Of a DNA stretch of 64,000 bases, positions 18,916 to 26,494 are shown piece by piece. The DNA comes from Pseudoalteromonas sp. H105 (GTDB lineage Bacteria > Pseudomonadota > Gammaproteobacteria > Enterobacterales > Alteromonadaceae), in assembly GCF_001469215.1 (NCBI RefSeq), contig NZ_LOFH01000015.1, positions 16,375 through 80,374 of the forward strand. The letters are read 5' to 3'. Under the pieces are notes generated by a model that saw nothing but the letters and a program-made list of their open reading frames with translations, was not told the DNA's origin and searched no databases. Position 1 is the first letter of the stretch. Each line of letters opens with the position of its first letter. The position numbers and the translations under genes are program-made.

Positions 18916-19521
18916 ATGAACCCATCTTTATCGTTAGTTCCCTCTAAAATTGTTTGCGTTGGACGAAATTATGTTGAACATATTAACGAGTTGGGCAATC
19001 AAATAGCCGACCAAATGGTGGTGTTTAATAAGCCAAACACAGCAATTAGCAGTCAACTATCGAGTGAACACAACGGCGAGCCATTGCATTTTGAGACTGA
19101 GATTTGTTTTAAAGTACAGCAAGGTCGCCTAGCTGAGGTGGGGATTGGTTTAGATCTTACTAAACGCGACTTACAATCAGAACTAAAAGCGAAAGGCTTA
19201 CCGTGGGAGCGAGCAAAAGCATTTGATGGTTCCGCTTTATTTAGTCATTTTGTTGCAATAGAGCAGGATGACATTGCTAAATTAAAAATTTCACTCAGTA
19301 TTAATGACCAACTTCAGCAACAAGGTGATGTGGGGTTAATGCTTTATAAGCCAGCATATATATTAACGCAAATAAGTGAGTTTATGACTTTAAATGATGG
19401 CGATATTATTATGACTGGCACACCAGCAGGAGTAGGGAAAGTAATCGCTGGGGATGTGTTTAAGGCCCACTTATTATGTGCAGAGCGGTCGCTTATTGAG
19501 GTGTCTTGGCAGGCGGTTTAG
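18916..19521 (+). CDS. Fumarylacetoacetate hydrolase (FAH) family protein
   Basis: A 201-residue metal-dependent C-C bond hydrolase or isomerase of the FAH family. Visible family elements are IVCVGRNYVEHINELGN at the start, FNKPNTAI, HFETEICF with a metal-binding Glu pair, and the closing DGDIIMTGTPAGVG. The short form resembles acylpyruvases such as YcgM. The usual second metal ligand stretch is kept in AKAFDGSALF. Single gene with its own 180-base upstream region. The physiological substrate is unknown; acylpyruvate or oxaloacetate-type compounds are likely for this length class. Confidence 0.82.
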   Translation: MNPSLSLVPSKIVCVGRNYVEHINELGNQIADQMVVFNKPNTAISSQLSSEHNGEPLHFETEICFKVQQGRLAEVGIGLDLTKRDLQSELKAKGLPWERAKAFDGSALFSHFVAIEQDDIAKLKISLSINDQLQQQGDVGLMLYKPAYILTQISEFMTLNDGDIIMTGTPAGVGKVIAGDVFKAHLLCAERSLIEVSWQAV

Positions 19522-19763
19522 CCAATATATTTTGTTGGTAAATTTGATTAAAATTAGTAAATGAGTTTTCTAACCAAAATAGTTGACTGCGTTGATATGC
19601 TTTTGAAGGAAGTATTTTTGCAATTTCATTTAGCTTAGGCGTGAATTTTCTCGCTGCACTTTGACCAAAACAAACTCGGGATCAACAAGCTGGTTTACAA
19701 GTTACACTGGTTGCCCGTGCTTATTATTTATTTTATCCTAGTGTTTATCATAGAAGATTTTTG

Positions 19764-19797
19764 ATGAGCTGCTAATGATTAACCATTAGCAGCTCAT
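19764..19797 (+). terminator. Long perfect hairpin, likely terminator
   Basis: A 14-bp perfect stem (19764-19777 with 19784-19797) with a 6-nt loop, followed by TATTTTAT on the plus strand. It lies between the FAH gene and the convergent aldo-keto reductase. The weak T-run and 240-base distance from the FAH stop leave some doubt. On the minus strand there is no U-tract. Confidence 0.6.
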
Positions 19798-19817
19798 TAT
19801 TTTATCAAGATTATATA

Positions 19818-20870
19818 TTAAAAAGGGACAGGGAATTGCTGGTATACCTGCGTAATATCATCTAGCGTTTGTTCGCTGAGTTGAATATTAAATGCATCTA
19901 TATTTTCTTTGAGTTGCGCCATGCTAGTGGCACCAATTATTGTTGACGCAACACCATCGACTTGATTACACCACGCAAGAGCGAGTTGTGCTGATGAAAT
20001 ACCAAGCTGGCTGGCTATTGCCATGTACTGGTCGATTGCTTGCTCAGAGGCTTGGGTATTACGAAACAAGCCATTCCGTTGCGATATTGTCCAGCGGCTG
20101 CCAGTTGGGCGTGCACCATTTTGATATTTGCCACTGAGCATGCCACCTGCCAAGGGAGACCACGGAAGGTACGCAACATCCTCATGAATACATTGCTCTA
20201 TTAAGTAAGGCCAATCTTTGCCGTGAATAAGGCTAAACTCGTTTTGAATAGACACCATACGTGGCAAGTTATGTTCATCACTTAGGCGTAAAAACTGGCT
20301 AATGCCCCAAGGCGTATCATCAGACAAACCGCAGTGTTTTATTTTTCCTGCTTTTACACAGTCATTTAACCCTTCAAGAATATCGAGCATACTTGCTGTG
20401 TGTTGAACTGTATTTGCATCACTAAAACGAATTGTGCCAGGAAAATGACGGCCAAAGTGGGGCGTTGCACGGTTTGGCCAGTGCAGCTGGTATAAATCGA
20501 TAACATCAGTTTTTAAACGTGCGAGTGAGTCCTCTACAGCATTGATAACAGATTGACGTGTTATATCGCCACCTTCTCTTACCCAAGGTAAACCATTTCC
20601 CGCAATTTTAGTTGCAATAACAACATCATTACGTTTATTTTTATTGCGCGATAACCAATCGCCAATGATCGCTTCTGTTTTGCCGTACGTGTCAGCGGAT
20701 GGCGGCACGGCGTACATCTCTGCGGTATCAATAAAGTTAACACCATTAGCCAATGCATAGGCTATTTGTTCATCAGCATCAGCTTGTGTATTTTGCAGGC
20801 CCCAAGTCATACTTCCCAAACATACGCGAGAAACATTGACTCCACTTTTACCTAATGGGCTGTATAACAT
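19818..20870 (-). CDS. tas: Aldo-keto reductase, Tas-like
   Basis: NADP(H)-dependent oxidoreductase of 350 residues, close in length and sequence pattern to E. coli Tas. The AKR core is seen in NFIDTAEMYAVPPS (catalytic Asp and Tyr), VVIATKI (Lys), LYQLHWPNR (His) and the C-terminal IIGATSMAQLKENI that binds the cofactor. The extended insertion after MYAVPPSADTYGKTE is characteristic of the Tas group rather than other AKRs. The downstream end of a two-gene minus-strand unit with the thioesterase, 11 bases apart. Physiological substrate unknown. Confidence 0.87.
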   Translation of the reverse strand: MLYSPLGKSGVNVSRVCLGSMTWGLQNTQADADEQIAYALANGVNFIDTAEMYAVPPSADTYGKTEAIIGDWLSRNKNKRNDVVIATKIAGNGLPWVREGGDITRQSVINAVEDSLARLKTDVIDLYQLHWPNRATPHFGRHFPGTIRFSDANTVQHTASMLDILEGLNDCVKAGKIKHCGLSDDTPWGISQFLRLSDEHNLPRMVSIQNEFSLIHGKDWPYLIEQCIHEDVAYLPWSPLAGGMLSGKYQNGARPTGSRWTISQRNGLFRNTQASEQAIDQYMAIASQLGISSAQLALAWCNQVDGVASTIIGATSMAQLKENIDAFNIQLSEQTLDDITQVYQQFPVPF

Positions 20871-20881
20871 GGCTATTCCTT

Positions 20882-21310
20882 TTATTCTTGCAAGTAAGTT
20901 TTGAGCGCCTCAATGAGAGGCTCATTTAAGGTGGCTTTTTTACCGGTTTTAAAATTAAACATAACAACTTGCGATGAGCCAATGGTCGTTATGGCATTTT
21001 GTTGCTGGCTAAAAACAGTGTAGTGCATCATAAAACGATCAGCTTGAATATCACTGATTGTCACGCCAACGAGTACGGTGTCGGGAAATGTCACAGGGCG
21101 TTTGTAGCGGGCATTATTTTCACTGATCACCGGGCCTACTCCGGTGGTTTGTAAGTCTTCGAGTAGATTTACTTGATTAAAAAAGTCAATGCGAGCGGTT
21201 TCAAAGTAACGAAAATATACCACGTTGTTGACGTGTTGCAGGGCGTCCATTTCACCCCACGCTACATTTATTTTAGTGTGGATAGGGTATTGTTCCATAA
21301 ACGATTGCAT
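20882..21310 (-). CDS. Acyl-CoA thioesterase, 4HBT hotdog family
   Basis: A 142-residue hotdog-fold thioesterase. WGEMDALQHVNNVVYFRYFETAR (residues 19-41) is the 4-hydroxybenzoyl-CoA thioesterase motif with the catalytic Asp; the rest shows the strand pattern of YbgC-like enzymes. It would hydrolyse short or medium acyl-CoA. An alternative in-frame ATG at 21298 is possible. It is followed after 11 bases by the aldo-keto reductase, suggesting cotranscription; no functional link is obvious. Confidence 0.85.
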   Translation of the reverse strand: MQSFMEQYPIHTKINVAWGEMDALQHVNNVVYFRYFETARIDFFNQVNLLEDLQTTGVGPVISENNARYKRPVTFPDTVLVGVTISDIQADRFMMHYTVFSQQQNAITTIGSSQVVMFNFKTGKKATLNEPLIEALKTYLQE

Positions 21311-21471
21311 AGCAAAGCTCTATTAATTTAAAGAGTCGTTAGGTTAGCAACATGACGCTTTCAGCTCAAGAAAATAAACAACTTCACCTACAGCTGTGCT
21401 GTTTTAAGCGTGATGTTGTTCAGTGTTTGTGTGCTATGTAATGGGAAATATTTCAGTGTAAAATACACTCC

Positions 21472-21500
21472 TTGCTAATCAGCAAAACTTAATCAATAAT
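21472..21500 (+). promoter_or_regulatory. dinB promoter
   Basis: -35 TTGCTA (21472-21477) and -10 AATAAT (21495-21500) with a 17-bp spacer. The LexA box starts three bases downstream, over the expected start site. Confidence 0.55.
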
Positions 21501-21502
21501 AG

Positions 21503-21518
21503 CTGTTCATATATACAG
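21503..21518. promoter_or_regulatory. LexA (SOS) box of dinB
   Basis: CTGTTCATATATACAG has both perfect CTGT and ACAG half-sites and an AT-rich centre, the gammaproteobacterial LexA consensus. It lies 16 bases before the dinB ATG and just after the -10. Confidence 0.9.
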
Positions 21519-21534
21519 TTGTTTGGTTTGGGGA

Positions 21535-22587
21535 ATGAAAAAGTTTATTCATATCGACATGGATTGCTTTTATGCAGCCGTTGAGATGCGCGATAATCCA
21601 TCACTTGCGAATGTTCCCTTAGCGATAGGGGGGAAGAGTCGACGAGGTGTACTCTCCACCGCTAATTATATTGCTAGACAATATGGTGTGCGCTCGGCAA
21701 TGTCGAACTACCATGCTAAACAACTATGCCCTGACTTAGTGATCGTGCCAGGGCGCATGCATGTTTACAAAGAAGTATCTCAACAAATTCGCGCGATTTT
21801 CCAAGATTATACACACCTAATAGAACCTCTTTCATTAGACGAAGCCTACCTTGATGTGACCGATAGCAGCGCATGCAAAGGCAGTGCAACCTTAATAGCG
21901 CAGCAAATTAGAGCCGATATATTTGCAACAACCGGACTCACCGCGTCTGCGGGTATTGCACCGATTAAGTTTATTGCCAAGATAGCCAGTGATGAAAATA
22001 AGCCTAATGGCCAATGTGTTGTGCTACCAGAAAATGTAGATGACTTTTTAGCAACCTTACCACTAGGTAAAATACCGGGAGTTGGGAAAGTCACACTGGA
22101 AAAGCTTAATTTAAAGGGGTTGTATACCGGTGCCGATGTATGCGAAAAGGGAGTTAATTGGATGCAGCAGCATGTGGGTAACTTTGGTGTATCGCTTTAT
22201 CAAAAATGTGCGGGGTTACATATTGGCACAGTATCAACAGAGAGAGTAAGAAAATCGCTGAGTGTAGAGCACACCTATGAATACAATAAAACCAGTCTAC
22301 AAGAATGCTTAGATCAATTACCTGCTTTATTAGAAGAGCTCACTCGACGGTTGGCCAAGCAGCAGTTAGCTCAGCGGATAAATAAATTAAGCGTTAAAGT
22401 AAAGTTTGCTAATTTTGTGGTGACATCCGCGGATCAAAGTGCACACCAACTCAACTCGGTTATATTAAGCGAGCTACTAACCAAAGCATATCAACGCGGT
22501 AATCAGCAACCTGTTCGTTTATTAGGTATTGGTGTTGGTATAAAAAGTGAGCCACAACAGCACCTTCAATTAAGTATATTAGACTAA
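21535..22587 (+). CDS. dinB: DNA polymerase IV
   Basis: Error-prone Y-family translesion polymerase, 350 residues. The start MKKFIHIDMDCFYAAVEM is the standard DinB N-terminus with the first catalytic Asp at residue 8. The second catalytic pair is in PLSLDEAYLDVT near residue 100, and the helix-hairpin-helix IPGVGKVTLEKL is near 180. A little-finger domain follows. The C-terminus ends soon after GIGVGI without a QLxLF-type clamp motif of E. coli form; the end QHLQLSILD may serve as the beta-clamp peptide. Controlled by a LexA box. An earlier in-frame start at 21523 is unlikely. Confidence 0.95.
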   Translation: MKKFIHIDMDCFYAAVEMRDNPSLANVPLAIGGKSRRGVLSTANYIARQYGVRSAMSNYHAKQLCPDLVIVPGRMHVYKEVSQQIRAIFQDYTHLIEPLSLDEAYLDVTDSSACKGSATLIAQQIRADIFATTGLTASAGIAPIKFIAKIASDENKPNGQCVVLPENVDDFLATLPLGKIPGVGKVTLEKLNLKGLYTGADVCEKGVNWMQQHVGNFGVSLYQKCAGLHIGTVSTERVRKSLSVEHTYEYNKTSLQECLDQLPALLEELTRRLAKQQLAQRINKLSVKVKFANFVVTSADQSAHQLNSVILSELLTKAYQRGNQQPVRLLGIGVGIKSEPQQHLQLSILD

Positions 22588-22901
22588 AGGTTTAGAGTCA
22601 GCGTGACTCAATTATTGTTAGTGTATAAATTGAACATACTTATACTTGTGTCGCTTCAAAATATTCAGGTTGAGAGCGCCAAAAACTGGGAATACGTATT
22701 GCTACGAGTGAGTGGTCACCTGCCTTTTTAAAGTAATCAATACAATTAGGTAACGTGTTTTTTAACCGTATATAACTGATTTGCTAATGGGAAGGATGAT
22801 TGTCTTTTTAATTTGCTTGTCAAAATAACGTGTTGCACTCAACCTTGTTTGTATTTTGTGCGCACACGGGTATATCAATTTTAATTATAAGAGAGAATGC
22901 T
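22588..22901. other. Intergenic region, dinB to cstA
   Basis: 314 bases. GAGTCA-GCG-TGACTC (22595-22609) is a small perfect hairpin right after the dinB stop, with no T-run. The rest should hold the cstA promoter; I see no gene or clear operator. Confidence 0.5.
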
Positions 22902-24584
22902 ATGCAATCAGTTGTAATTGTACTACTGGGTATGGTTGGAATGCTTTTTGGTTGGTTTGTTTACTCAAAATTTATCGCCGAAAAGATTTTCAAGATGGAT
23001 GACAACTTTGTCACACCCGCTCATGAGTTAGAAGATGGTGTGGATTATGTGCCAACAAACAAAGTGGTTCTATGGGGACATCACTTTACCTCTGTGGCAG
23101 GGGCTGCACCAATTGTAGGGCCTGCAATTGCCGTTTACTGGGGCTGGGTACCTGCCGTACTGTGGGTTGTATTTGGTACTATATTTTTTGCCGGTGTACA
23201 TGACATGGGCGCTTTATGGGCAAGTGCGCGCAATAAAGGTAAATCCATGGGGGCACTCTCAGAATCGGTTATAGGCAAACGTACTCGGGCTTTGTTTATG
23301 ATTGTTGTTTTCCTTGTTTTGTTAATGGTTAATGCCGTATTTGGAGTGGTCATAGCAAAGTCGTTTATTAATAGCCCAAATGCGGTATTTCCTGCGTGGT
23401 CAGCTATCGTAGTCGCACTTGTTATAGGTCAACTTCTGCGTAAAAAAGTATCGCTTATCCCGCTATGTTTTATTGGGGTAGGGATCTTGTATTACACCAT
23501 TTATCTGGGCAGCAGTATGCCAATTATGTTACCGGATGAACTATTTGGTTTATCTGCAAACGCAAACTGGATAATCATTTTATTTGTTTACGCAGCCATT
23601 GCGTCTTTGTTACCCGTTTGGATGTTACTGCAACCCCGTGACTTTATTAACGGCATGCAATTGCTGGTGGGGCTAGTGCTTTTATATGGCGCTGTATTTG
23701 TTTCAATGCCTGATATCACTGCACCTGCATTTAATACGCAAACAGCCCTCGATACCCCAAGTATTATCCCGTTGTTGTTTGTGACAATAGCCTGTGGTGC
23801 GGTTTCTGGATTCCATGGCATAGTGTCATCAGGGACGAGTTCTAAACAATTAAACAAAGAAACTGATGGTCGCTTTGTAGGTTACTTAGGTGCCGTTGGC
23901 GAGGGAATGCTTGCATTAATTACACTGGTTGCGGTAAGTGGTGCTGCATTAGCTGTATCACCTGAAGAGTGGCATGAAATATATAGCCATTTGGGTGCGG
24001 GCAGCGTTGGGGCCTTTGTTAATGGCGGCGCTAATTTGATTGAAAGTGGTTGGGGGATATCCAATGAAATTGCCTCCACACTGCTTGCGGTTATGGTAGT
24101 GTTATTTGCAGGCACGACGATGGATTCAGGTGTTCGTTTGCAGCGCTATATTATCCAAGAGTGGGGTGATATCTATAACATTAAAGTAATTAAAAATGGT
24201 GTGATAGCAACTTTAATTGCGGTATTAAGTTGCCTATTGTTGGCGTTTGGTGCGGGTGGTGCTAGCGGCAGCGGTGGAATGATTATATGGCCTCTGTTTG
24301 GATCAACGAATCAAATATTAGCAAGTTTAACTTTATTGGTTATCTCTGTGATATTGATTAAAGCTAACCGTCCTGCGCGATATACGCTGATCCCAATGAG
24401 CTTTGTATTAGTGATGGCATTCTTCGCGGGTGTGATTAAGTTAGGCGAATATTACCAGCAAGGCAATTGGTTACTGGTGATACTTGATGTTGTCGTGCTA
24501 GTAATTAGTGTATTGGTGATGCTTGAAGCATGGTCCGTTATTGCTAAACACCGCCGCGAAAACGCACTCAAACCTAGCGAGTAG
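22902..24584 (+). CDS. cstA: CstA-family carbon starvation / peptide-pyruvate transporter
   Basis: Polytopic inner-membrane protein, 560 residues from the ATG at 22902 (GAGAGA upstream). The CstA signature is strong: VVLWGHHFTSVAGAAPIVGPAIA near residues 51-73, FFAGVHDMGALWAS, CGAVSGFHGIVSSGTSSKQL and FAGTTMDSGVRLQRY. Members take up pyruvate or peptides when carbon is scarce. It is shorter than E. coli CstA and BtsT (about 700), belonging to the shorter CstA group. I chose the internal start because the preceding 24 codons are not membrane-like and the family begins at the first hydrophobic helix. A long hairpin follows the stop codon. The nearby M17 peptidase makes a peptide-related role possible. 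Confidence 0.9.
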   Translation: MQSVVIVLLGMVGMLFGWFVYSKFIAEKIFKMDDNFVTPAHELEDGVDYVPTNKVVLWGHHFTSVAGAAPIVGPAIAVYWGWVPAVLWVVFGTIFFAGVHDMGALWASARNKGKSMGALSESVIGKRTRALFMIVVFLVLLMVNAVFGVVIAKSFINSPNAVFPAWSAIVVALVIGQLLRKKVSLIPLCFIGVGILYYTIYLGSSMPIMLPDELFGLSANANWIIILFVYAAIASLLPVWMLLQPRDFINGMQLLVGLVLLYGAVFVSMPDITAPAFNTQTALDTPSIIPLLFVTIACGAVSGFHGIVSSGTSSKQLNKETDGRFVGYLGAVGEGMLALITLVAVSGAALAVSPEEWHEIYSHLGAGSVGAFVNGGANLIESGWGISNEIASTLLAVMVVLFAGTTMDSGVRLQRYIIQEWGDIYNIKVIKNGVIATLIAVLSCLLLAFGAGGASGSGGMIIWPLFGSTNQILASLTLLVISVILIKANRPARYTLIPMSFVLVMAFFAGVIKLGEYYQQGNWLLVILDVVVLVISVLVMLEAWSVIAKHRRENALKPSE

Positions 24585-24610
24585 CAGGTAGTTTAAGCTG
24601 TAAAACTTAC

Positions 24611-24649
24611 TTGCCAGTAATGTGTTAACTCATCTCACATTGCTGGCAA
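24611..24649. repeat. 14-bp inverted repeat after cstA
   Basis: TTGCCAGTAATGTG pairs with CACATTGCTGGCAA (one G-U pair) over an 11-nt loop. It begins 27 bases after the cstA stop. No T-run follows, so it may stabilise the cstA 3' end rather than terminate. Confidence 0.6.
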
Positions 24650-24672
24650 TGGCTATATAAATAAATGATAAT

Positions 24673-24708
24673 AAGGTCCTAAGCTTTTTGACAACAGGAC
24701 CTTTTTTT
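24673..24708 (+). terminator. Terminator-like hairpin abutting the M17 peptidase start
   Basis: AAGGTCCT (24673-24680) pairs perfectly with AGGACCTT (24696-24703), and T24702-24708 runs straight into the ATG at 24709. The right arm contains AGGA, the only plausible Shine-Dalgarno. It could terminate cstA transcripts, attenuate the next gene, or both. The loop also contains TTGACA (24688-24693), with no good -10 at the right distance. Confidence 0.65.
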
Positions 24709-26232
24709 ATGGCATACCCCCATGCAGTTGTGGCCCCGCAATTAGATAACGCTAAACATGATGCGCTTATTATTATTGCTGATGACTTTTCTGAACTAGA
24801 CGATCCTAATTTGAGCAAAGCAATTAAAGCTCAAATGGCCGTTGATGCCCGCATAGGTAAACAAGTAACACTCCTTGTCGTTGACTCTAAACGCGTAATT
24901 TTAGCACCAACGGGTCCTTTAAACCGTGATTACGATGATGTACGTCGTTATTTTGATGCAGCAAAATTGGCTATCAATGAAGCAAAAGCGTCTGGTAGTA
25001 AAAAGCCTGCGATTTTCCTTCCTCAGGCAAGCCAAGATTCTCGTTATCAATATGCGTTAGAAGTTGCATACTTAGGTGCTTGTCAAGCATTGTGGCAACC
25101 GCTTGAAGCCCGTGAGCACCACGGTGAAGGTATTGAGCCTATTACACAAATTGCGCTATTTGGTGCCACAGAAGAAACCATTAAAGCCGTTAATGCGATT
25201 GCTGCAGGGCAGTACGCAGCACGTGATTTATGTGGTACTGAACCTGAGCGTATGGCACCGCCACGTTTTGCCGATTATTGCGTTGATTTATTTAAAGACT
25301 CTAACGTAAATGTTGAAGTAATCTCAGACATTGCAGCAATTGATAAAGATTACCCAATGATGAGCACAGTAGCGCGTGCATCGTATGCGGTAGAGCGCCA
25401 TCATCCACGTGTTGTAAAACTTGAATATACCCCAGAGGGCGAAGTTACCCGCACGTTAATGTTTGTCGGTAAAGGGTTGGTTTACGATACGGGTGGTGCA
25501 GATTTGAAAGTTGGCGGCTACATGGCTGGCATGAGCCGCGATAAAGGCGGTGCAGCCTCGGTTGCGGGCTTTATGAAGTCAGTGGCTGACTTTCAACCAA
25601 AAGGCGTTAAAGTTATTGCCTTTTTAGCTGTGGTTCGCAACTCTATTGGTTCAGATTGTTTTGTACCCGATGAAATTATTACCAGCCGTGAAGGTGTTCG
25701 CGTTCGTATTGGTAATACTGATGCAGAAGGGCGTTTAGCAATGGGCGATTTATTGAGTGAGATGAAAGATCTCGCTAAAAATGAGGTTAACCCAGAGCTT
25801 TTCACTGTTGCAACATTAACTGGTCATGCCGCTCGTGCGATGGGGCCTTACAGTGCTTATGTTGAAAATGGCCCTGCACGTCTTGCTAATGTATCTCGTA
25901 AATTGGCCGATTGCGGTGATTTATGGGCTGATGGCGCTGAAGTATCGCGTAGCCGCCGTGAAGATTATGACTTTGTTAAACCACGTACCTTGGCCGATGA
26001 TGTACTATCAAGTAATAACGCAGCGTCTGCGGTAACTGCCCGAGGACATCAGTTCCCAATGGCGTTTCTAGCCATTGTTGGCGGATTGGATAAGCATGGC
26101 AGTGAATCTGCGCACCCAATTCCTTATATCCATATGGATATTGCTGGAAGTGGTGTCGAAGGCGGGGATTGGCAGCACGGTAAGCCGACAGCTGCAGGTT
26201 TAAGTAGCTTGTTCGCTCGTTACTGTTTGTAA
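24709..26232 (+). CDS. M17 leucyl aminopeptidase family protein
   Basis: Cytoplasmic two-metal aminopeptidase, 507 residues. The M17 active site is evident: GKGLVYDTGGADLKVGG with the metal-binding Asp, MSRDKGGAA (normally MKxDMGGAA) and the catalytic signature NTDAEGRL near residue 340. The N-terminal macro-like domain is divergent. The ATG at 24709 immediately follows a T-run of a hairpin; only AGGA inside that hairpin can act as ribosome-binding site. It is a divergent M17 member rather than a PepA orthologue: the usual KGIxFDSGG reads KGLVYDTGG. It would release N-terminal residues from peptides. Confidence 0.88.
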   Translation: MAYPHAVVAPQLDNAKHDALIIIADDFSELDDPNLSKAIKAQMAVDARIGKQVTLLVVDSKRVILAPTGPLNRDYDDVRRYFDAAKLAINEAKASGSKKPAIFLPQASQDSRYQYALEVAYLGACQALWQPLEAREHHGEGIEPITQIALFGATEETIKAVNAIAAGQYAARDLCGTEPERMAPPRFADYCVDLFKDSNVNVEVISDIAAIDKDYPMMSTVARASYAVERHHPRVVKLEYTPEGEVTRTLMFVGKGLVYDTGGADLKVGGYMAGMSRDKGGAASVAGFMKSVADFQPKGVKVIAFLAVVRNSIGSDCFVPDEIITSREGVRVRIGNTDAEGRLAMGDLLSEMKDLAKNEVNPELFTVATLTGHAARAMGPYSAYVENGPARLANVSRKLADCGDLWADGAEVSRSRREDYDFVKPRTLADDVLSSNNAASAVTARGHQFPMAFLAIVGGLDKHGSESAHPIPYIHMDIAGSGVEGGDWQHGKPTAAGLSSLFARYCL

Positions 26233-26272
26233 TCTAAATGCTAAATAACCTGAGCGCTGGATAATAAATCTA

Positions 26273-26378
26273 TCTCCAGCGACTACTTTTAACGCTAACT
26301 GCGTTGAATTTACTTGCAATAGACCAGCTATTGACGCGTAAATTCGCCTTGTTATTGCTAAAAGTCTTCGGCTGGAGA
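26273..26378. repeat. 106-bp palindromic intergenic element
   Basis: Nearly the whole stretch between the M17 gene and a terminator folds on itself. The left arm begins TCTCCAGC and the right arm ends GCTGGAGA. Matching blocks follow in order: ACTTTTA with TAAAAGT, GAATTTAC with GTAAATTC, CAATAG with CTATTG, with small mismatches between. This long imperfect palindrome resembles a REP/BIME or MITE-type mobile repeat. No ORF inside. No second copy was noticed in the window. Confidence 0.7.
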
Positions 26379-26446
26379 CTCAGGGAAAAATTTGTAATTT
26401 AATATCAAAATATTATTAATATCTTAACCAGAGTTCAGGTTAAATA

Positions 26447-26484
26447 AAAAGCCCCGCTAATTAACATGGCGGGGCTTTTTTTTG
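26447..26484. terminator. Bidirectional intrinsic terminator
   Basis: GCCCCGC (26451-26457) pairs with GCGGGGC (26469-26475), flanked by five A on the left and nine T on the right. It serves the convergent M17 and chemoreceptor genes. Confidence 0.92.
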
Positions 26485-26494
26485 CTTGGGGTTT

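Noticed and set aside
22595..22609. dinB terminator
   Set aside because: A perfect 6-bp hairpin but no T-run; too small to call.
24688..24716. TTGACA as promoter -35 for the M17 peptidase
   Set aside because: The -10 at 17 bases would lie within the coding start (GGCATA) and would not give a sensible 5' end for the chosen ATG.
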